Positions 47,915-57,273 are shown, counted from the first letter of the stretch. The stretch is DNA of 64,000 nucleotides from Sphingomonas trueperi (GCF_011927635.1 NZ_JAATJB010000004.1:186001-250000), one strand, 5' to 3'. Made by a program: numbers and translations. The notes: a model not told the origin generated them from the letters alone.

Positions 47915-50287
47915 TCAGAAGGAACCGCTGATCGTGAAACCCCAGGTACGCGGGTCGCCCGGCTGGCCGACGACCAGCCCGGTATTGCCCGACTGCACCG
48001 AGAGCAGCTCGAAATAGCGCTTGTCGAACGCGTTCCGCACCCAGGCGAAGGCGTTCACCTTGCCCTTGCGATAGCCGAGCCGGAAGTTGGACAGCGCGAA
48101 ACCGTCGATCCAGGTATAGGCCGACGGCGACGGGTTGGACGAGAAGCGCGAGCGCCAGCTGCCGTCATAGCCGAGATAGACCTGCCCTTCCTGCACCGGC
48201 GCATTCACCTCGCCGCCAAAGCCGAGCGCCCATTCCGAGATGCCCGGCAGCATCTGGCCCGAAATGTCGCAATTGGCCGGACTCACCCCGCCCGGCGTCC
48301 CCGGCGCGCTCGGCGTCGTGCCCGTGGTGCCGCCGGACAGCTCGGGCGGGCACGGCGCGTCGCGGAAGCGGACGTACTTGGCATCGGTATAGGCGCCGTT
48401 GACGTAGAGCTTGAAGCGATCGGTCGGCTGGAAGTTCGAATCGACCTCGACGCCGCGCACCCGCACCTTGTCGGCATTGGCGAGATAGCCGCGGATCACG
48501 CCCAACTGGCCGTTGGTGACGGTCGCCTGGTAATCCTTCACCTCGGTCCAGAAGCCGGCTAGGTTCAGGGTCGCGCGGCGATCGAGGAACTGCGTCTTTA
48601 GGCCCAGCTCGAAATGGTTGACCTTCTCGGGCTTGACCGAGGCAGCACCCAGGATCGGGTTGTTGTTCGCATCGAGCGGCAGGCCGGACAGGTTGATCCC
48701 GCCCGACTTGAAGCTGCGCGCATAGGTCGCATAGCCATGCACGTCGCGGGCGAAGTCGTAGGAGAGCGTCGCGTCGCCCGAGACGTTCCAGTCGCTGAAC
48801 CGCGCCGAATAATTCTGCGGGGCCAGTACGCCGCGCTGATCGGCGGTGAGGGTCGTGCTGCCCGCGCCGTTGATAACGACCGCGCGGTACGAGCCGGTCT
48901 TCTTATCGTAGTTCAGCCGCAGGCCGGGCTGGAACCGCAGCTTGGGCAGGACTTCCCAGTTCAGCTTGCCGAACACCGCAAAGCTGGTGTTGTCGAACCC
49001 GATCGTGTTCTTCGAGGTGAGGTCGTTGAGCGTAGCCGGAGTGTTAGCGGCCGCGCTGGTCGGGTTGAGCAGCCAGCGGCTCGCCGCCGGGCCCTGGACC
49101 TGCGAGCCCTGAGTGTCGATCGTCTGGTGGAAGACGAACACGCCCGCAGTGTACTCGAGCCGGTTCCTGCCGTTGGAGGCGATCCGCAGTTCCTGCGTCA
49201 CCTGCTTCTGCTGCGACGGGTTCTGCGAGACGGTGGTGATCGGCAGCCCGACGAAATCGCGGTCGTTCGCCGGCTGCCAGTCCCAATAGCGCCAGGCGCT
49301 GACCGAGGTGATCGTCGCCGGCCCGAGGTCCCAGTTCGCGACCAGCGAGGCACCGCCGATCTCCTGGCGCGAATTGATGTCGGCATCGAGATCCGTGCGG
49401 CGGTCGAACGGATCGGTGCTTGGCGGCGTGTAGCCGAACGCCGCCGCCAGCGCGGCATATTGCCGGTCGAGCGGCCGCTGGGTGGCGCCGATGCGGACAT
49501 AATATTGCACGCAGCACAAGGGGTTCTGCAGGTTGAAGTCGCCCGAGAGCGCCAGGTCGAGATTGGGCGCCGCGCGCCACAGCAGCTGGCCGCGCACGCC
49601 GTAATTGTCCAGCCGGTGAAGGTTGCTGTCCGACCTGGTGTCGTAGATCGTGCCCTTTCGTTTGCTCACCGAGGTCGACAGCCGCACCGCCAGCTTGTCG
49701 TCGGCGATCGGCGCCGAGGCCGAGCCCTTGATCTGCAGGAAGTCGTAATTGCCCGTGCTCGCCTCGAAGCGCACCTCGGGGGTGAAGCTCGGCTTCCGCG
49801 TGGTGATGTTGATCGCGCCCGCAGTGGTGTTCTTGCCGTACAGCGTGCCCTGCGGCCCGCGCAGCACCTCGACCCGCTCGACATCGACGAAGTCGAAGGT
49901 GGAGGCGCCGACCCGGCCGATATAGACGCCGTCGACATAGAAGCCGACGCCCTGCTCGATGCCGTCATTGGTAAGGCCGAACGGCGCCCCGAGCCCGCGA
50001 ATGTTGATCGCGGTGTTGCGCGGGTTGCTCGAATAGAATTGCAGCGCCGGCTGCGACTGCTGGATACGGGACACGTTGAACGCCCCCGCCTCCGCCAGCG
50101 TCGCGCCGCTCAGCACCGAGAGCGCGACCGGCACTTCCTGGATCCGCTCCTCGCGGCGCCGGGCGGTCACGACGATGTCGCCGTCTTGGCGTTGCGGCGC
50201 CTGGGCGACGGGGGCCGGCACATCGGGTTCGTGCGCCGCAGGCGTCGAAGCGGATAGCAGCAGCGGAATCAGCGGCAGGCTCATCAT
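47915..50287 (-). CDS. TonB-dependent outer-membrane receptor
   Basis: 790 aa. A short signal (MMSLPLIPLLLSASTPAA), then a TonB-box-like GDIVVTARRREERIQEVPVA. The plug has INIRGLGAPFGLTNDGIEQG, VGFYVDGVYIGR and VEVLRGPQGTLYGKNTTAGA, and the barrel ends RTWGFTISGSF. The QEVPVALSVLSG plus GPQGTLYGKNTTAGA combination is that of the large sphingomonad receptor group used for siderophores or aromatic and other nutrients. The ligand is unknown. Monocistronic on the minus strand. Confidence 0.94.
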   Translation of the reverse strand: MMSLPLIPLLLSASTPAAHEPDVPAPVAQAPQRQDGDIVVTARRREERIQEVPVALSVLSGATLAEAGAFNVSRIQQSQPALQFYSSNPRNTAINIRGLGAPFGLTNDGIEQGVGFYVDGVYIGRVGASTFDFVDVERVEVLRGPQGTLYGKNTTAGAINITTRKPSFTPEVRFEASTGNYDFLQIKGSASAPIADDKLAVRLSTSVSKRKGTIYDTRSDSNLHRLDNYGVRGQLLWRAAPNLDLALSGDFNLQNPLCCVQYYVRIGATQRPLDRQYAALAAAFGYTPPSTDPFDRRTDLDADINSRQEIGGASLVANWDLGPATITSVSAWRYWDWQPANDRDFVGLPITTVSQNPSQQKQVTQELRIASNGRNRLEYTAGVFVFHQTIDTQGSQVQGPAASRWLLNPTSAAANTPATLNDLTSKNTIGFDNTSFAVFGKLNWEVLPKLRFQPGLRLNYDKKTGSYRAVVINGAGSTTLTADQRGVLAPQNYSARFSDWNVSGDATLSYDFARDVHGYATYARSFKSGGINLSGLPLDANNNPILGAASVKPEKVNHFELGLKTQFLDRRATLNLAGFWTEVKDYQATVTNGQLGVIRGYLANADKVRVRGVEVDSNFQPTDRFKLYVNGAYTDAKYVRFRDAPCPPELSGGTTGTTPSAPGTPGGVSPANCDISGQMLPGISEWALGFGGEVNAPVQEGQVYLGYDGSWRSRFSSNPSPSAYTWIDGFALSNFRLGYRKGKVNAFAWVRNAFDKRYFELLSVQSGNTGLVVGQPGDPRTWGFTISGSF

Positions 50288-50381
50288 GTTCCCCTAGAGC
50301 GTCGCCTCAATTTCCACTGATTTGATAGGATTTATCGAGAAAGGAGATGTTTAGGCCCGGCTAGCGGGAATTGGGCCACCT

Positions 50382-50409
50382 CTTGAATTAGCAGACCGCA
50401 ACACCAGAT
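50382..50409 (+). promoter_or_regulatory. possible heat-shock (sigma-32-type) promoter of hsp20
   Basis: CTTGAA at 50382-50387 matches the sigma-32 -35 core. A weak CACCAGAT at 50402-50409, 14 bases on, could be the -10. The -10 match is poor, so this is tentative. Confidence 0.3.
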
Positions 50410-50477
50410 CAGCGTGGCGAGGCGCCGAACGGGCTTCGCACCGATGTCGCGGCAGTCGGCCGGGCATCGAGATGATC

Positions 50478-50516
50478 GACGTTCAAATTGCTCACAGGAG
50501 AATCTGAAGATGCGTC
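50478..50516 (+). promoter_or_regulatory. ROSE-like RNA thermometer over the hsp20 ribosome site
   Basis: In the mRNA, GACG (50478-50481) pairs with CGTC (50513-50516), TTCA (50482-50485) with TGAA (50505-50508), and TTGCT (50488-50492) with the Shine-Dalgarno AGGAG (50496-50500) around a CAC loop. TTGCT opposite AGGAG gives the U-G, U-A, G-G, C-G, U-A series that defines ROSE thermometers. The ATG at 50510 sits in an internal loop of the same hairpin. Heating should open it and raise translation. Confidence 0.7.
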
Positions 50517-50980
50517 AGCTCGACTTTACTCCCTTCCGTCGCTCGGCGATCGGGTTCGACCGGCTGTTCGACATGCTCGAAGCCAGCGCCCGCCAGGCGA
50601 ATTCGGAAAACTATCCCCCCTTCAACCTCGAGCGTCTTGCCGAAGACCGCTATCGCATCACCATCGCGGTGGCCGGCTTCAAGGCGGACGAGATCGACAT
50701 CACCGCGCAGCAGAACCTGCTGCTGGTCGCCGGCAAGAAGGCCGGGGAGAATGAGAACAACCAGGGCAATTATCTGCACCTGGGCATCGCCAACCGCAGC
50801 TTCGAGCGCCGCTTCGAACTCGCCGATTTCGTGCGAGTGGAGAATGCGAACCTGGCCGACGGCTTGCTGACGATCGAGCTGCTGCGCGAAGTGCCCGAGG
50901 CGATGAAGCCCAAGAAGATCCAGGTGGGTACCGGCAGCGCGCCGGCCGCGATCGACCATCGCACGGCCAACGCAGCGTAA
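50510..50980 (+). CDS. small heat-shock protein, Hsp20/IbpA type
   Basis: 156 aa. An alpha-crystallin domain: FNLERLAEDRYRITIAVAGF, then NYLHLGIANRSFERRFELADFVRVENANLADGLLTIELLREVPE, where the A-x-x-x-x-G-L-L-x-I-x-L signature is present. The C-terminal KPKKIQVG gives the I-x-V anchoring motif. Start ATG 50510 with AGGAG nine bases upstream. A cytosolic holdase that binds aggregating proteins. Regulated by the ROSE-like hairpin over its start. Confidence 0.93.
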   Translation: MRQLDFTPFRRSAIGFDRLFDMLEASARQANSENYPPFNLERLAEDRYRITIAVAGFKADEIDITAQQNLLLVAGKKAGENENNQGNYLHLGIANRSFERRFELADFVRVENANLADGLLTIELLREVPEAMKPKKIQVGTGSAPAAIDHRTANAA

Positions 50981-51029
50981 CGGCACCTGGCAAGTTCGCG
51001 GCGCTCCCCTCCCTTAGGCGCCGCGACGG

Positions 51030-51064
51030 GGCGCCCGGGCTTCGACCCGGGCGCCTTTTCTTTT
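51030..51064 (+). terminator. rho-independent terminator of hsp20
   Basis: GGCGCCCGGG (51030-51039) pairs perfectly with CCCGGGCGCC (51046-51055) around CTTCGA, then TTTTCTTTT. It starts 49 bp after the stop codon. Confidence 0.92.
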
Positions 51065-51433
51065 GGGGGCGGGGCGACGCAAGGGGGTGCGACCGCCCGC
51101 TTACTACCGCCACCAGCTCGGTCGCTTCCTGCCCGACCGCCTCTAGAGCATTTTCAAGTTGACCGTGTACGGTCAACGACTCGGAAAATGCGGCAAACAA
51201 ACATCCAGAGCGTCTTCACCCATGGTGAAAACGCTCTGGGCCGAGCGCACCGGACCGCTGCAGGAACCCGCCTTGTAGCCTGGTCCGATCGCATGCGTTC
51301 GTCCAAGGGCGCATGCGAGGTGCTGGCATGCTTACGGGAAGAAGAGAAGGTGGCCCTGGAGCCCTATAGGTTTGCCGATCAAAAGTGATAAGCCAACACC
51401 GCTGGGTTCCAGCAGGAACGGAGACGACCGACG
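51065..51433. other. intergenic between hsp20 terminator and NmrA-like gene
   Basis: It contains the double hairpin at 51148-51239. The rest, about 51240-51420, shows no supported gene or RNA. Confidence 0.45.
51148..51239. repeat. two adjacent strong inverted repeats
   Basis: First: GCATTTTC (51148-51155) with GAAAATGC (51184-51191) enclosing GTTGACCGT (51158-51166) with ACGGTCAAC (51169-51177). Second: CCAGAGCGTCTTCACC (51205-51220) pairs with 51224-51239 at 15 of 16 positions around CAT. They resemble the extragenic palindromes common in sphingomonads. The GTTGACCGT half-sites could alternatively be a protein-binding operator. Confidence 0.6.
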
Positions 51434-52321
51434 ATGATCGTGGTAGCAGGGGCATCCGGGGACCTTGGCGGACGCATTGTTCAGGAACTCTATGCGCTCG
51501 ACGCGCCCGTTATTGCGCTTGCGCGGCCCGGTACATCGGCGGCTAGCCTGCACGATAAAGGATTTGTCGTACGGGAATGCGATTTCAGCAATGTCGACTC
51601 CATCGCGCGCGCACTTTCCGGCGCGCAATGCGTGGTCTCCGCGCTGAGCGGGCTGGACCCGGTCATCGTCGGAGCACAAGGGCGCCTGCTCGATGCTGCG
51701 GTCCAAGCCGGGGCGGCGAGGTTCATACCGTCCGACTTCGCCATCGACTTTCGCCGCGTACCGCCCAAGTCCAACCGGAATCTCGCGCTTCGCCGCATGT
51801 TTCTTGAGAAGGCACAATCGGCCCCGATCCGTTTGACGTCGATCCTCAACGGTGCGTTCATGGACATGCTGACCGGGACGATTCCGATCATTCAGCACCG
51901 TATCAAGAGGGTGCTGTACTGGGGCAGCGCCGATCAGCCGATGGACTTCACGACCATCGCCGACACGGCTCGCTATACGGCCAGGGCTGCAATCGATCCG
52001 GAAGCGCCGCGCTGGCTCAAGATTGCAGGCGCGCAGGTCAGCGCCCGGGACATCGCCGCAGCGGTCAGCCGCGTGCGGGGAAGCACATATCGCGTCCTTC
52101 CCGCCGGGACGCTCGGTTCGCTCGGGCTGATCATCCAGATTGCAAGACGGATCGCACCGGGCGGGCCGGACGATCTCTATCCCGCGTGGCAAGGCATGCA
52201 GTACATGCGAAACCTGTTCGCCGGGGAAGGAGCGTTCGAGCCTCCGCTCGACAATGATCGTTACCGCGACATGACATGGACCTCACTCGATGAGGTGCTG
52301 CGCGCTGCCCGAGCAGCCTGA
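51434..52321 (+). CDS. NmrA-like NAD(P)-binding protein
   Basis: 295 aa. The N-terminal Rossmann motif is MIVVAGASGDLGGRIVQEL (GxSGxxG form). QCVVSALSGLDP and AGAARFIPSDFAIDF are typical of NmrA/isoflavone-reductase-like atypical short-chain dehydrogenases. It binds NAD(P) and may be a redox sensor or a reductase. No catalytic Lys can be assigned with confidence. Stands alone. Confidence 0.82.
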   Translation: MIVVAGASGDLGGRIVQELYALDAPVIALARPGTSAASLHDKGFVVRECDFSNVDSIARALSGAQCVVSALSGLDPVIVGAQGRLLDAAVQAGAARFIPSDFAIDFRRVPPKSNRNLALRRMFLEKAQSAPIRLTSILNGAFMDMLTGTIPIIQHRIKRVLYWGSADQPMDFTTIADTARYTARAAIDPEAPRWLKIAGAQVSARDIAAAVSRVRGSTYRVLPAGTLGSLGLIIQIARRIAPGGPDDLYPAWQGMQYMRNLFAGEGAFEPPLDNDRYRDMTWTSLDEVLRAARAA

Positions 52322-52508
52322 ATACCGCAACCGCTGAGCGTCGGCGCGTGGCAAGCGCTGCCGTCCGGCGAAACAATCGGAAATGATTGCCGAGTCCCGA
52401 ACTTCGACACCGGACGACTGGTGCGAGGGAGCTTCCCCTGAGCGCGCCAGAGGCCTGGTCCTGGCGAGAATTGGCGCTGTCCGGATTGCGCGCTTGGCTC
52501 CCGCCGCC

Positions 52509-53168
52509 TCACCCCGCCGGCTTCAACCCCAGCAGCCACGGCTTCACCCGCCCCGTCGGCCTGGCGACCCCGTCCAGCCGTTCGGCGCGGACGATCGTCA
52601 CCGGCTTGAGGATCATCTGGCCCTTCATCACGTCGCGCCCGCCGCCGCTGGGCAGCGCGAGGATGCGCTGGACCACGTCCATCCCGCCCACAACGTGGCC
52701 GAACGCCGCGAAGCCGAGGTTCGCACCGCGCGCGTCGAGCCCCGGATTGTCGCCGACCATGATCGAGAAATTGCCATTGGCCGAATTGGGATTTGGCCCG
52801 TGCGCCATCGAGATGGAGCCGTTCAGGTGCTTGAGCCCGGTCTTGCTGGTCGGCTCGAGCGGCAGCGGGTCGAGCATCCGACGCGCATCGGTGCCGACGC
52901 CGCCCTGGATGAAGCCCTTGGTGGGCTCGGTCTTGCGCCGCGCGGTGCGGTAGAAGGTCGTGCCCTCCAGCCGCCCGTCATCCACATAGGCGAGGAAGTT
53001 GGCGACGGTCTTGGGTGCGCGCTTGGCATCCAGCGCCAGCGTGATCGCGCCCATGCTCGTCACCAGCCGCACGCGAACCTCGCCGGGCACAGGCCGCGGC
53101 TGCTGCGGCGCCGGCGCTGCGGACACCGCCAGCAGCGCCAGTCCGGCGACGAAGACCCGTCGCAGCAC
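52509..53168 (-). CDS. exported cyclophilin-type peptidyl-prolyl isomerase
   Basis: 219 aa. Signal peptide MLRRVFVAGLALLAVSAAPA. The cyclophilin fold shows VTSMGAITLALDAKRAPKTVANFLAYVDDG, TFYRTARRK, GFIQGGVGTD, GSISMAHGPNPNSANGNFSI and AFGHVVGGMDVV. Periplasmic proline isomerase. Only 4 bp separate it from the pyrG stop, so it is likely cotranscribed with pyrG. Confidence 0.93.
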   Translation of the reverse strand: MLRRVFVAGLALLAVSAAPAPQQPRPVPGEVRVRLVTSMGAITLALDAKRAPKTVANFLAYVDDGRLEGTTFYRTARRKTEPTKGFIQGGVGTDARRMLDPLPLEPTSKTGLKHLNGSISMAHGPNPNSANGNFSIMVGDNPGLDARGANLGFAAFGHVVGGMDVVQRILALPSGGGRDVMKGQMILKPVTIVRAERLDGVARPTGRVKPWLLGLKPAG

Positions 53169-53172
53169 GCCC

Positions 53173-54804
53173 TTAGACGAGCCGCGAGTGCTTGACGGCG
53201 GCTTCGATGAAGCCCGCGAACAGCGGGTGCGGATCGAACGGCTTGGACTTGAGCTCGGGGTGGAACTGCACGCCGACGAACCAGGGATGGTCCGGCCGCT
53301 CGACGATCTCGGGCAGCGTGCCGTCGGGCGACATGCCCGAGAAGACCAGTCCGCCTTCTTCGAGCACCGGCTTGTAGGCGGTGTTCACCTCGTAGCGGTG
53401 GCGGTGGCGCTCGCTGATCGAATCGGTGCCGTAGATCGACGCGACCACGCTGTTGCCGCCAAGCTTGGCCGGATAGGCGCCGAGGCGCATCGTGCCGCCC
53501 AGGTCGCCGCCTTCCTCGCGCTTCTGCAGGCCGTCGGCGGTCATCCATTCGGTGATCATGCCGACCACCGGCTCTTGCGTAGGGCCGAACTCGGTGGTCG
53601 AGGCGTCGGCGATGCCCTGGGCGCGGACGCCCTCGATGCACGCCATCTGCATGCCGAGACAGATGCCGAAGAACGGCACATTGCGTTCACGCGCGAAGCG
53701 AACGCCGGCAATCTTGCCCTCGCTGCCGCGCTCGCCGAACCCGCCGGGGACGAGGATGCCGTGCATCGGCTCGAGCATCGCGGCGACTTCGGCCTCTTCC
53801 TGCTCGAACAATTCGGCGTCGAGCCAGCGGATGTTGACCTTCACGCGGTTGGCGATGCCGCCATGGACCAGCGCCTCGGTGAGCGACTTATAGGCGTCGG
53901 GCACGCCCATATATTTGCCGACCACACCGATGGTGACTTCGCCCTCGGGGTTCTGCAGCCGCTCGACGATGCCGCTCCAGCGGCTGAGGTCGGGCGCCGG
54001 GCCCGGCTCGATGCCGAAGGCCTTGAGCACTTCGCCGTCCAGGCCTTCGCCATGATATTGCAGCGGCACCGCATAGATGCTCTTGGCGTCGAGCGCCGGG
54101 ATCACCGCCGAGGTCGGCACGTTGCAGAACTGCGCGATCTTGGCGCGCTCGCCGGCCGGCAGCGGACGCTCCGAGCGGCACACCAGCACGTCCGGCTGGA
54201 CGCCGAGCGCGGCGAGCTCGCGCACGCTGTGCTGGGTCGGCTTGGTCTTGAGCTCGCCGGCGGCGGCAATGTATGGCACCAGCGTCACGTGGATGCTGAC
54301 CGTCTGGCCGCGGCCGAGATCGTTGCGGAGCTGGCGAATCGCCTCGATGAACGGCAGCGATTCGATGTCGCCCACCGTGCCGCCGATCTCGCACAGCACG
54401 AAATCGAGATCCTCGGTCTCGGCCTGGGCGAACGCCTTGATCGCGTCGGTGACGTGCGGGACCACCTGCACGGTGGCGCCCAGATAGTCGCCGCGCCGTT
54501 CGCGCTCGATGATCGTCTTGTAGATCCGGCCCGAGGTGACGTTGTCGGCCTGGCGCGCGGTCACGCCGGTGAAGCGCTCGTAATGGCCGAGGTCGAGGTC
54601 GGTCTCGGCGCCATCGTCGGTGACGTACACCTCACCATGCTGGTGCGGCGACATCGTGCCGGGATCAACGTTGAGATAGGGATCGAACTTGCGGATGCGG
54701 ACTCGATAGCCACGGGCCTGGAGCAGCGCCGCGAGGCTCGCTGCCATGAGACCCTTGCCGAGCGAGGAGACCACGCCGCCGGTGATGAAGATGTACCGCG
54801 CCAT
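53173..54804 (-). CDS. pyrG: CTP synthase
   Basis: 543 aa. It makes CTP from UTP, ATP and glutamine. The synthetase domain starts [20 protein letters not shown] with the ATP loop, and [20 protein letters not shown] follows. The glutaminase half has [14 protein letters not shown] (nucleophile Cys) and a terminal [12 protein letters not shown] with the catalytic His-Glu. Full family length. Downstream of secG, 107 bp away. Confidence 0.98.
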   Translation of the reverse strand: MARYIFITGGVVSSLGKGLMAASLAALLQARGYRVRIRKFDPYLNVDPGTMSPHQHGEVYVTDDGAETDLDLGHYERFTGVTARQADNVTSGRIYKTIIERERRGDYLGATVQVVPHVTDAIKAFAQAETEDLDFVLCEIGGTVGDIESLPFIEAIRQLRNDLGRGQTVSIHVTLVPYIAAAGELKTKPTQHSVRELAALGVQPDVLVCRSERPLPAGERAKIAQFCNVPTSAVIPALDAKSIYAVPLQYHGEGLDGEVLKAFGIEPGPAPDLSRWSGIVERLQNPEGEVTIGVVGKYMGVPDAYKSLTEALVHGGIANRVKVNIRWLDAELFEQEEAEVAAMLEPMHGILVPGGFGERGSEGKIAGVRFARERNVPFFGICLGMQMACIEGVRAQGIADASTTEFGPTQEPVVGMITEWMTADGLQKREEGGDLGGTMRLGAYPAKLGGNSVVASIYGTDSISERHRHRYEVNTAYKPVLEEGGLVFSGMSPDGTLPEIVERPDHPWFVGVQFHPELKSKPFDPHPLFAGFIEAAVKHSRLV

Positions 54805-54911
54805 GGGAGAAAACGCCTAACGTCAAAGGGCGCAGACCGGCAAGCGTTAGAATCCGCCGGTCGCGCAAATTTTACGGTGAATCCGCCGCAAGTGCGGCGA
54901 ACTACGGATGC

Positions 54912-55268
54912 TTACTGGCTGAACGGAACCGCGCTGTTGCCGGTCGGTGCCGTATCGTTGCCGGTCGGCGCCGGAGCGCTCGGGACCGTGAGCGGGGCGA
55001 CCGCGGCGGGCGCCTTCTGCAGGCCGGCGTCGATCTTGGTCGAGTGCCGGGTGGCCGCCAGGAAGGCGAGCACGATGCTCATCAGGATGAACGCGGTCGC
55101 CAGGATCGCGGTCATGCGCGTCAGGAAATCGGCCGCGCCGCGTGCCGACATGAGACCGGCCGGGCTGCCGCCCGAGGTGAGACCGCCACCCTCCGACTTC
55201 TGAACGAGGATCACCCCCACCAGCAGGGCGGCGATGATGAACTGAACGACGAGGAGGAAGGTGAACAT
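54912..55268 (-). CDS. secG: protein-export membrane protein SecG
   Basis: 118 aa. Two TM segments: FTFLLVVQFIIAALLVGVIL and TAILATAFILMSIVLAFLA, separated by the family loop KSEGGGLTSGGSPAGLMSARG. The tail is Pro/Ala/Thr-rich and low complexity. It assists SecA (gene at 22285) at the SecYE channel. Upstream of pyrG as in many relatives; tpiA, often next to it, is absent. Confidence 0.95.
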   Translation of the reverse strand: MFTFLLVVQFIIAALLVGVILVQKSEGGGLTSGGSPAGLMSARGAADFLTRMTAILATAFILMSIVLAFLAATRHSTKIDAGLQKAPAAVAPLTVPSAPAPTGNDTAPTGNSAVPFSQ

Positions 55269-55507
55269 GAAATCCGGTGCCCGTTAGCGAAGGGCGCGAC
55301 ATAGGCGAGCCGCCCGGCGCAATCAACCGCCTGTTCCGCCCCCGGCTCCGGTGCCTGTGCGCAACCCCATGGCAGACCGGCATTTTCATCGCGATTTTTG
55401 CACAACATTTCGCCCGCGCACTGAAACCTAGTTGTAAAATGCGCGTTTGTTTCTTCGGTTCGATGCCGTGCCGGGCCTGAAACGAACGAGTGGTGCTTGT
55501 GAACGCT

Positions 55508-55861
55508 ATGTCCGAACAGACCCTGTGGGGGTGGAAGAATACGCTGATCGATTATGTGCGCTCGGGCGAGCCCGATCTCACCAATCGGCAGATGGCGCTG
55601 CTGATGCTTGTATATCTGGACCCCGGCCCCCATACGGTGCGCGGTCTGGCGCGGGCGCTCAACGTCTCGAAGCCGGTGGTCACGCGTGCCTTGAATCGAC
55701 TGGGCACGCTCGGCTATCTGCGCCGCCAGCGCGACGACACCGACAAGCGCAACATCTTCGTAGCGCGTACCGCGGAAGGGGCAGAGTTTCTTGCAGAGTT
55801 CGGGCATTTCCTCGCTGGCAACACCATCAGCGAGCCAGTCCCAGAGCGCGCCGACGCGTAA
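55508..55861 (+). CDS. MarR-family transcriptional regulator
   Basis: 117 aa from ATG 55508; in-frame GTGs at 55490 and 55499 are alternatives and no ribosome site decides. A winged helix-turn-helix: NRQMALLMLVYLDPGPHTVRGLARALNVSKPVVTRALNRLGTLGYLRRQRDDTDKRNIFVART, with the recognition helix around KPVVTRALNRL. Short for MarR but complete. The target is unknown. Overlaps the next gene. Confidence 0.85.
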   Translation: MSEQTLWGWKNTLIDYVRSGEPDLTNRQMALLMLVYLDPGPHTVRGLARALNVSKPVVTRALNRLGTLGYLRRQRDDTDKRNIFVARTAEGAEFLAEFGHFLAGNTISEPVPERADA

Positions 55862-56171
55862 GCGTCTGGCGCTGGACGGCCGTTCGGCCGCGATCGATCC
55901 CCGGGTGGACGCCGTCCGCCCCGACATCGCCGATATCCGCCTCGCCGGCCGCGTTTTCGCGCCGCATTATGCATCGCCGATGCCGCGCGTGGTCCATTTC
56001 GAGACGCCGCTGCGCGCGACCGCCAAGGGCGACGAGCCGGCGCTGACCATGCTCCAGAAGGGCGATGTGTTCGAGGTTCTCGAAATCGCCGGCAGCCACG
56101 CCTGGGGCGTCGCCCCCGGTCCGGCCTTGGTCGGCTATATCGACGCATCGGCCTTGGGGGAGACCGAATGA
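55791..56171 (+). CDS. SH3-like domain protein, NlpC/P60-type N-terminal module
   Basis: Up to 126 aa, with the start uncertain (TTG 55791 is the first in-frame option; the conserved part begins near LALDGRSAAIDPRVDAVRPD). The block IRLAGRVFAPHYASPMPRVV and GDVFEVLEIAGSHAWGVAPGPALVGYIDASAL is the SH3-like N-terminus of sphingomonad NlpC/P60 peptidoglycan hydrolases. The catalytic NlpC/P60 half (Cys-His) is absent; the frame closes at the argC start (ATGA). It may be a natural stand-alone SH3 protein or a truncated hydrolase. Confidence 0.65.
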   Translation: MQSSGISSLATPSASQSQSAPTRKRLALDGRSAAIDPRVDAVRPDIADIRLAGRVFAPHYASPMPRVVHFETPLRATAKGDEPALTMLQKGDVFEVLEIAGSHAWGVAPGPALVGYIDASALGETE

Positions 56172-57106
56172 TCGCGCATGTATTCATCGACGGTGCCGCC
56201 GGCACCACCGGCCTGGAGATTCGCGAGCGCCTCGCCGGCCGTGCCGAGATCGAGGTGATGGTCCTGGACGACCAGGACCGCAAGGATCCGAAGAAGCGCG
56301 CGCAGGCACTCAACGCCGCCGATTTCGTCATCCTCTGCCTGCCCGACGACGCGGCGCGCGAAGCGGTGGCGATGATCGAGAACGAGCGGACGCGGGTGAT
56401 CGACGCCTCCACCGCCTATCGCACCGCCGCTGACTGGACCTATGGCTTCGCCGAGCTCGAGCCCGGCCAGGCCGCGGCGATCGCCGAGGCGGCGCGGGTG
56501 AGCAACCCCGGCTGCTACCCCACCGGATTTCTTGCGCTGGTCCGCCCGCTGATCCGCGCCGGGCTGATCCCGCACGACTTCCCGCTGAGCGTCAACGCCG
56601 TCTCGGGCTATTCGGGCGGCGGCCGTGCGATGATCGCCGAGTTCGAGGGCGACGGCCCGGAGGCGACCGCCACCGCCTTCCGGCCCTATGGCCTGTCGCT
56701 TGCCCACAAGCATGTGCCCGAGATGCAGAAGCATGCGCGGATCGAGCATCCGCCGATCTTCCTGCCCTCGGTGGCGCGCACCTATCGCGGCATGATCGTC
56801 GAGGTGCCGCTGCCGCTGTTCGCCTTCACCCGCAAGCCCTCGGTCGAGGCGCTGGAGAACGTCCTGCGCGACGCCTATCGCGATTCGCCGGTGGTGCAGG
56901 TGCTGCCCGCCGATGTGCCGACGGTGTCGATCGAGGAAAATGCCGGCACCGATCGCCTGTCGGTCCGCGTGTTCGGCAATGACGAGACTCGCCAGGCGCG
57001 GCTGATCGCCACGCTCGACAATCTCGGCAAGGGCGCTGCGGGTGCCGCGGTGCAGAACCTCAACATCATGGCCGGGCTCGATCCGACCGCCGGGCTGGTG
57101 CTCTAA
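56168..57106 (+). CDS. argC: N-acetyl-gamma-glutamyl-phosphate reductase
   Basis: 312 aa, the shorter (type 2) ArgC. The NADP loop is IDGAAGTTGLEIRERL, the catalytic Cys is in SNPGCYPTGFLAL, and SGYSGGGRAMI and HKHVPEMQKH follow. Third step of arginine synthesis. Coupled to the SH3-like gene by ATGA. A strong hairpin lies six bases after the stop. Confidence 0.95.
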   Translation: MIAHVFIDGAAGTTGLEIRERLAGRAEIEVMVLDDQDRKDPKKRAQALNAADFVILCLPDDAAREAVAMIENERTRVIDASTAYRTAADWTYGFAELEPGQAAAIAEAARVSNPGCYPTGFLALVRPLIRAGLIPHDFPLSVNAVSGYSGGGRAMIAEFEGDGPEATATAFRPYGLSLAHKHVPEMQKHARIEHPPIFLPSVARTYRGMIVEVPLPLFAFTRKPSVEALENVLRDAYRDSPVVQVLPADVPTVSIEENAGTDRLSVRVFGNDETRQARLIATLDNLGKGAAGAAVQNLNIMAGLDPTAGLVL

Positions 57107-57111
57107 CTACC

Positions 57112-57170
57112 CCGCTCCTGCCTTCTTGTCCCCCTCCTGCCTGCGAGAGGGGACAAGAAGGCAGGAGCGG
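57112..57170. terminator. perfect 22-bp inverted repeat after argC
   Basis: 57112-57133 is the exact reverse complement of 57149-57170 with a 15-base loop. No T-run follows, so it may be a bidirectional structure or a decayed mobile repeat rather than a classic terminator. Confidence 0.6.
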
Positions 57171-57273
57171 AATAAAACTCCAAAATTTGCCGCCTTCGCA
57201 TACCTATTCCTCCCCTCCGGCTTGATCTTTCGGCCGCATTGGTGTCTCGCGGGGCGAACCAATCGAGAGGGAA

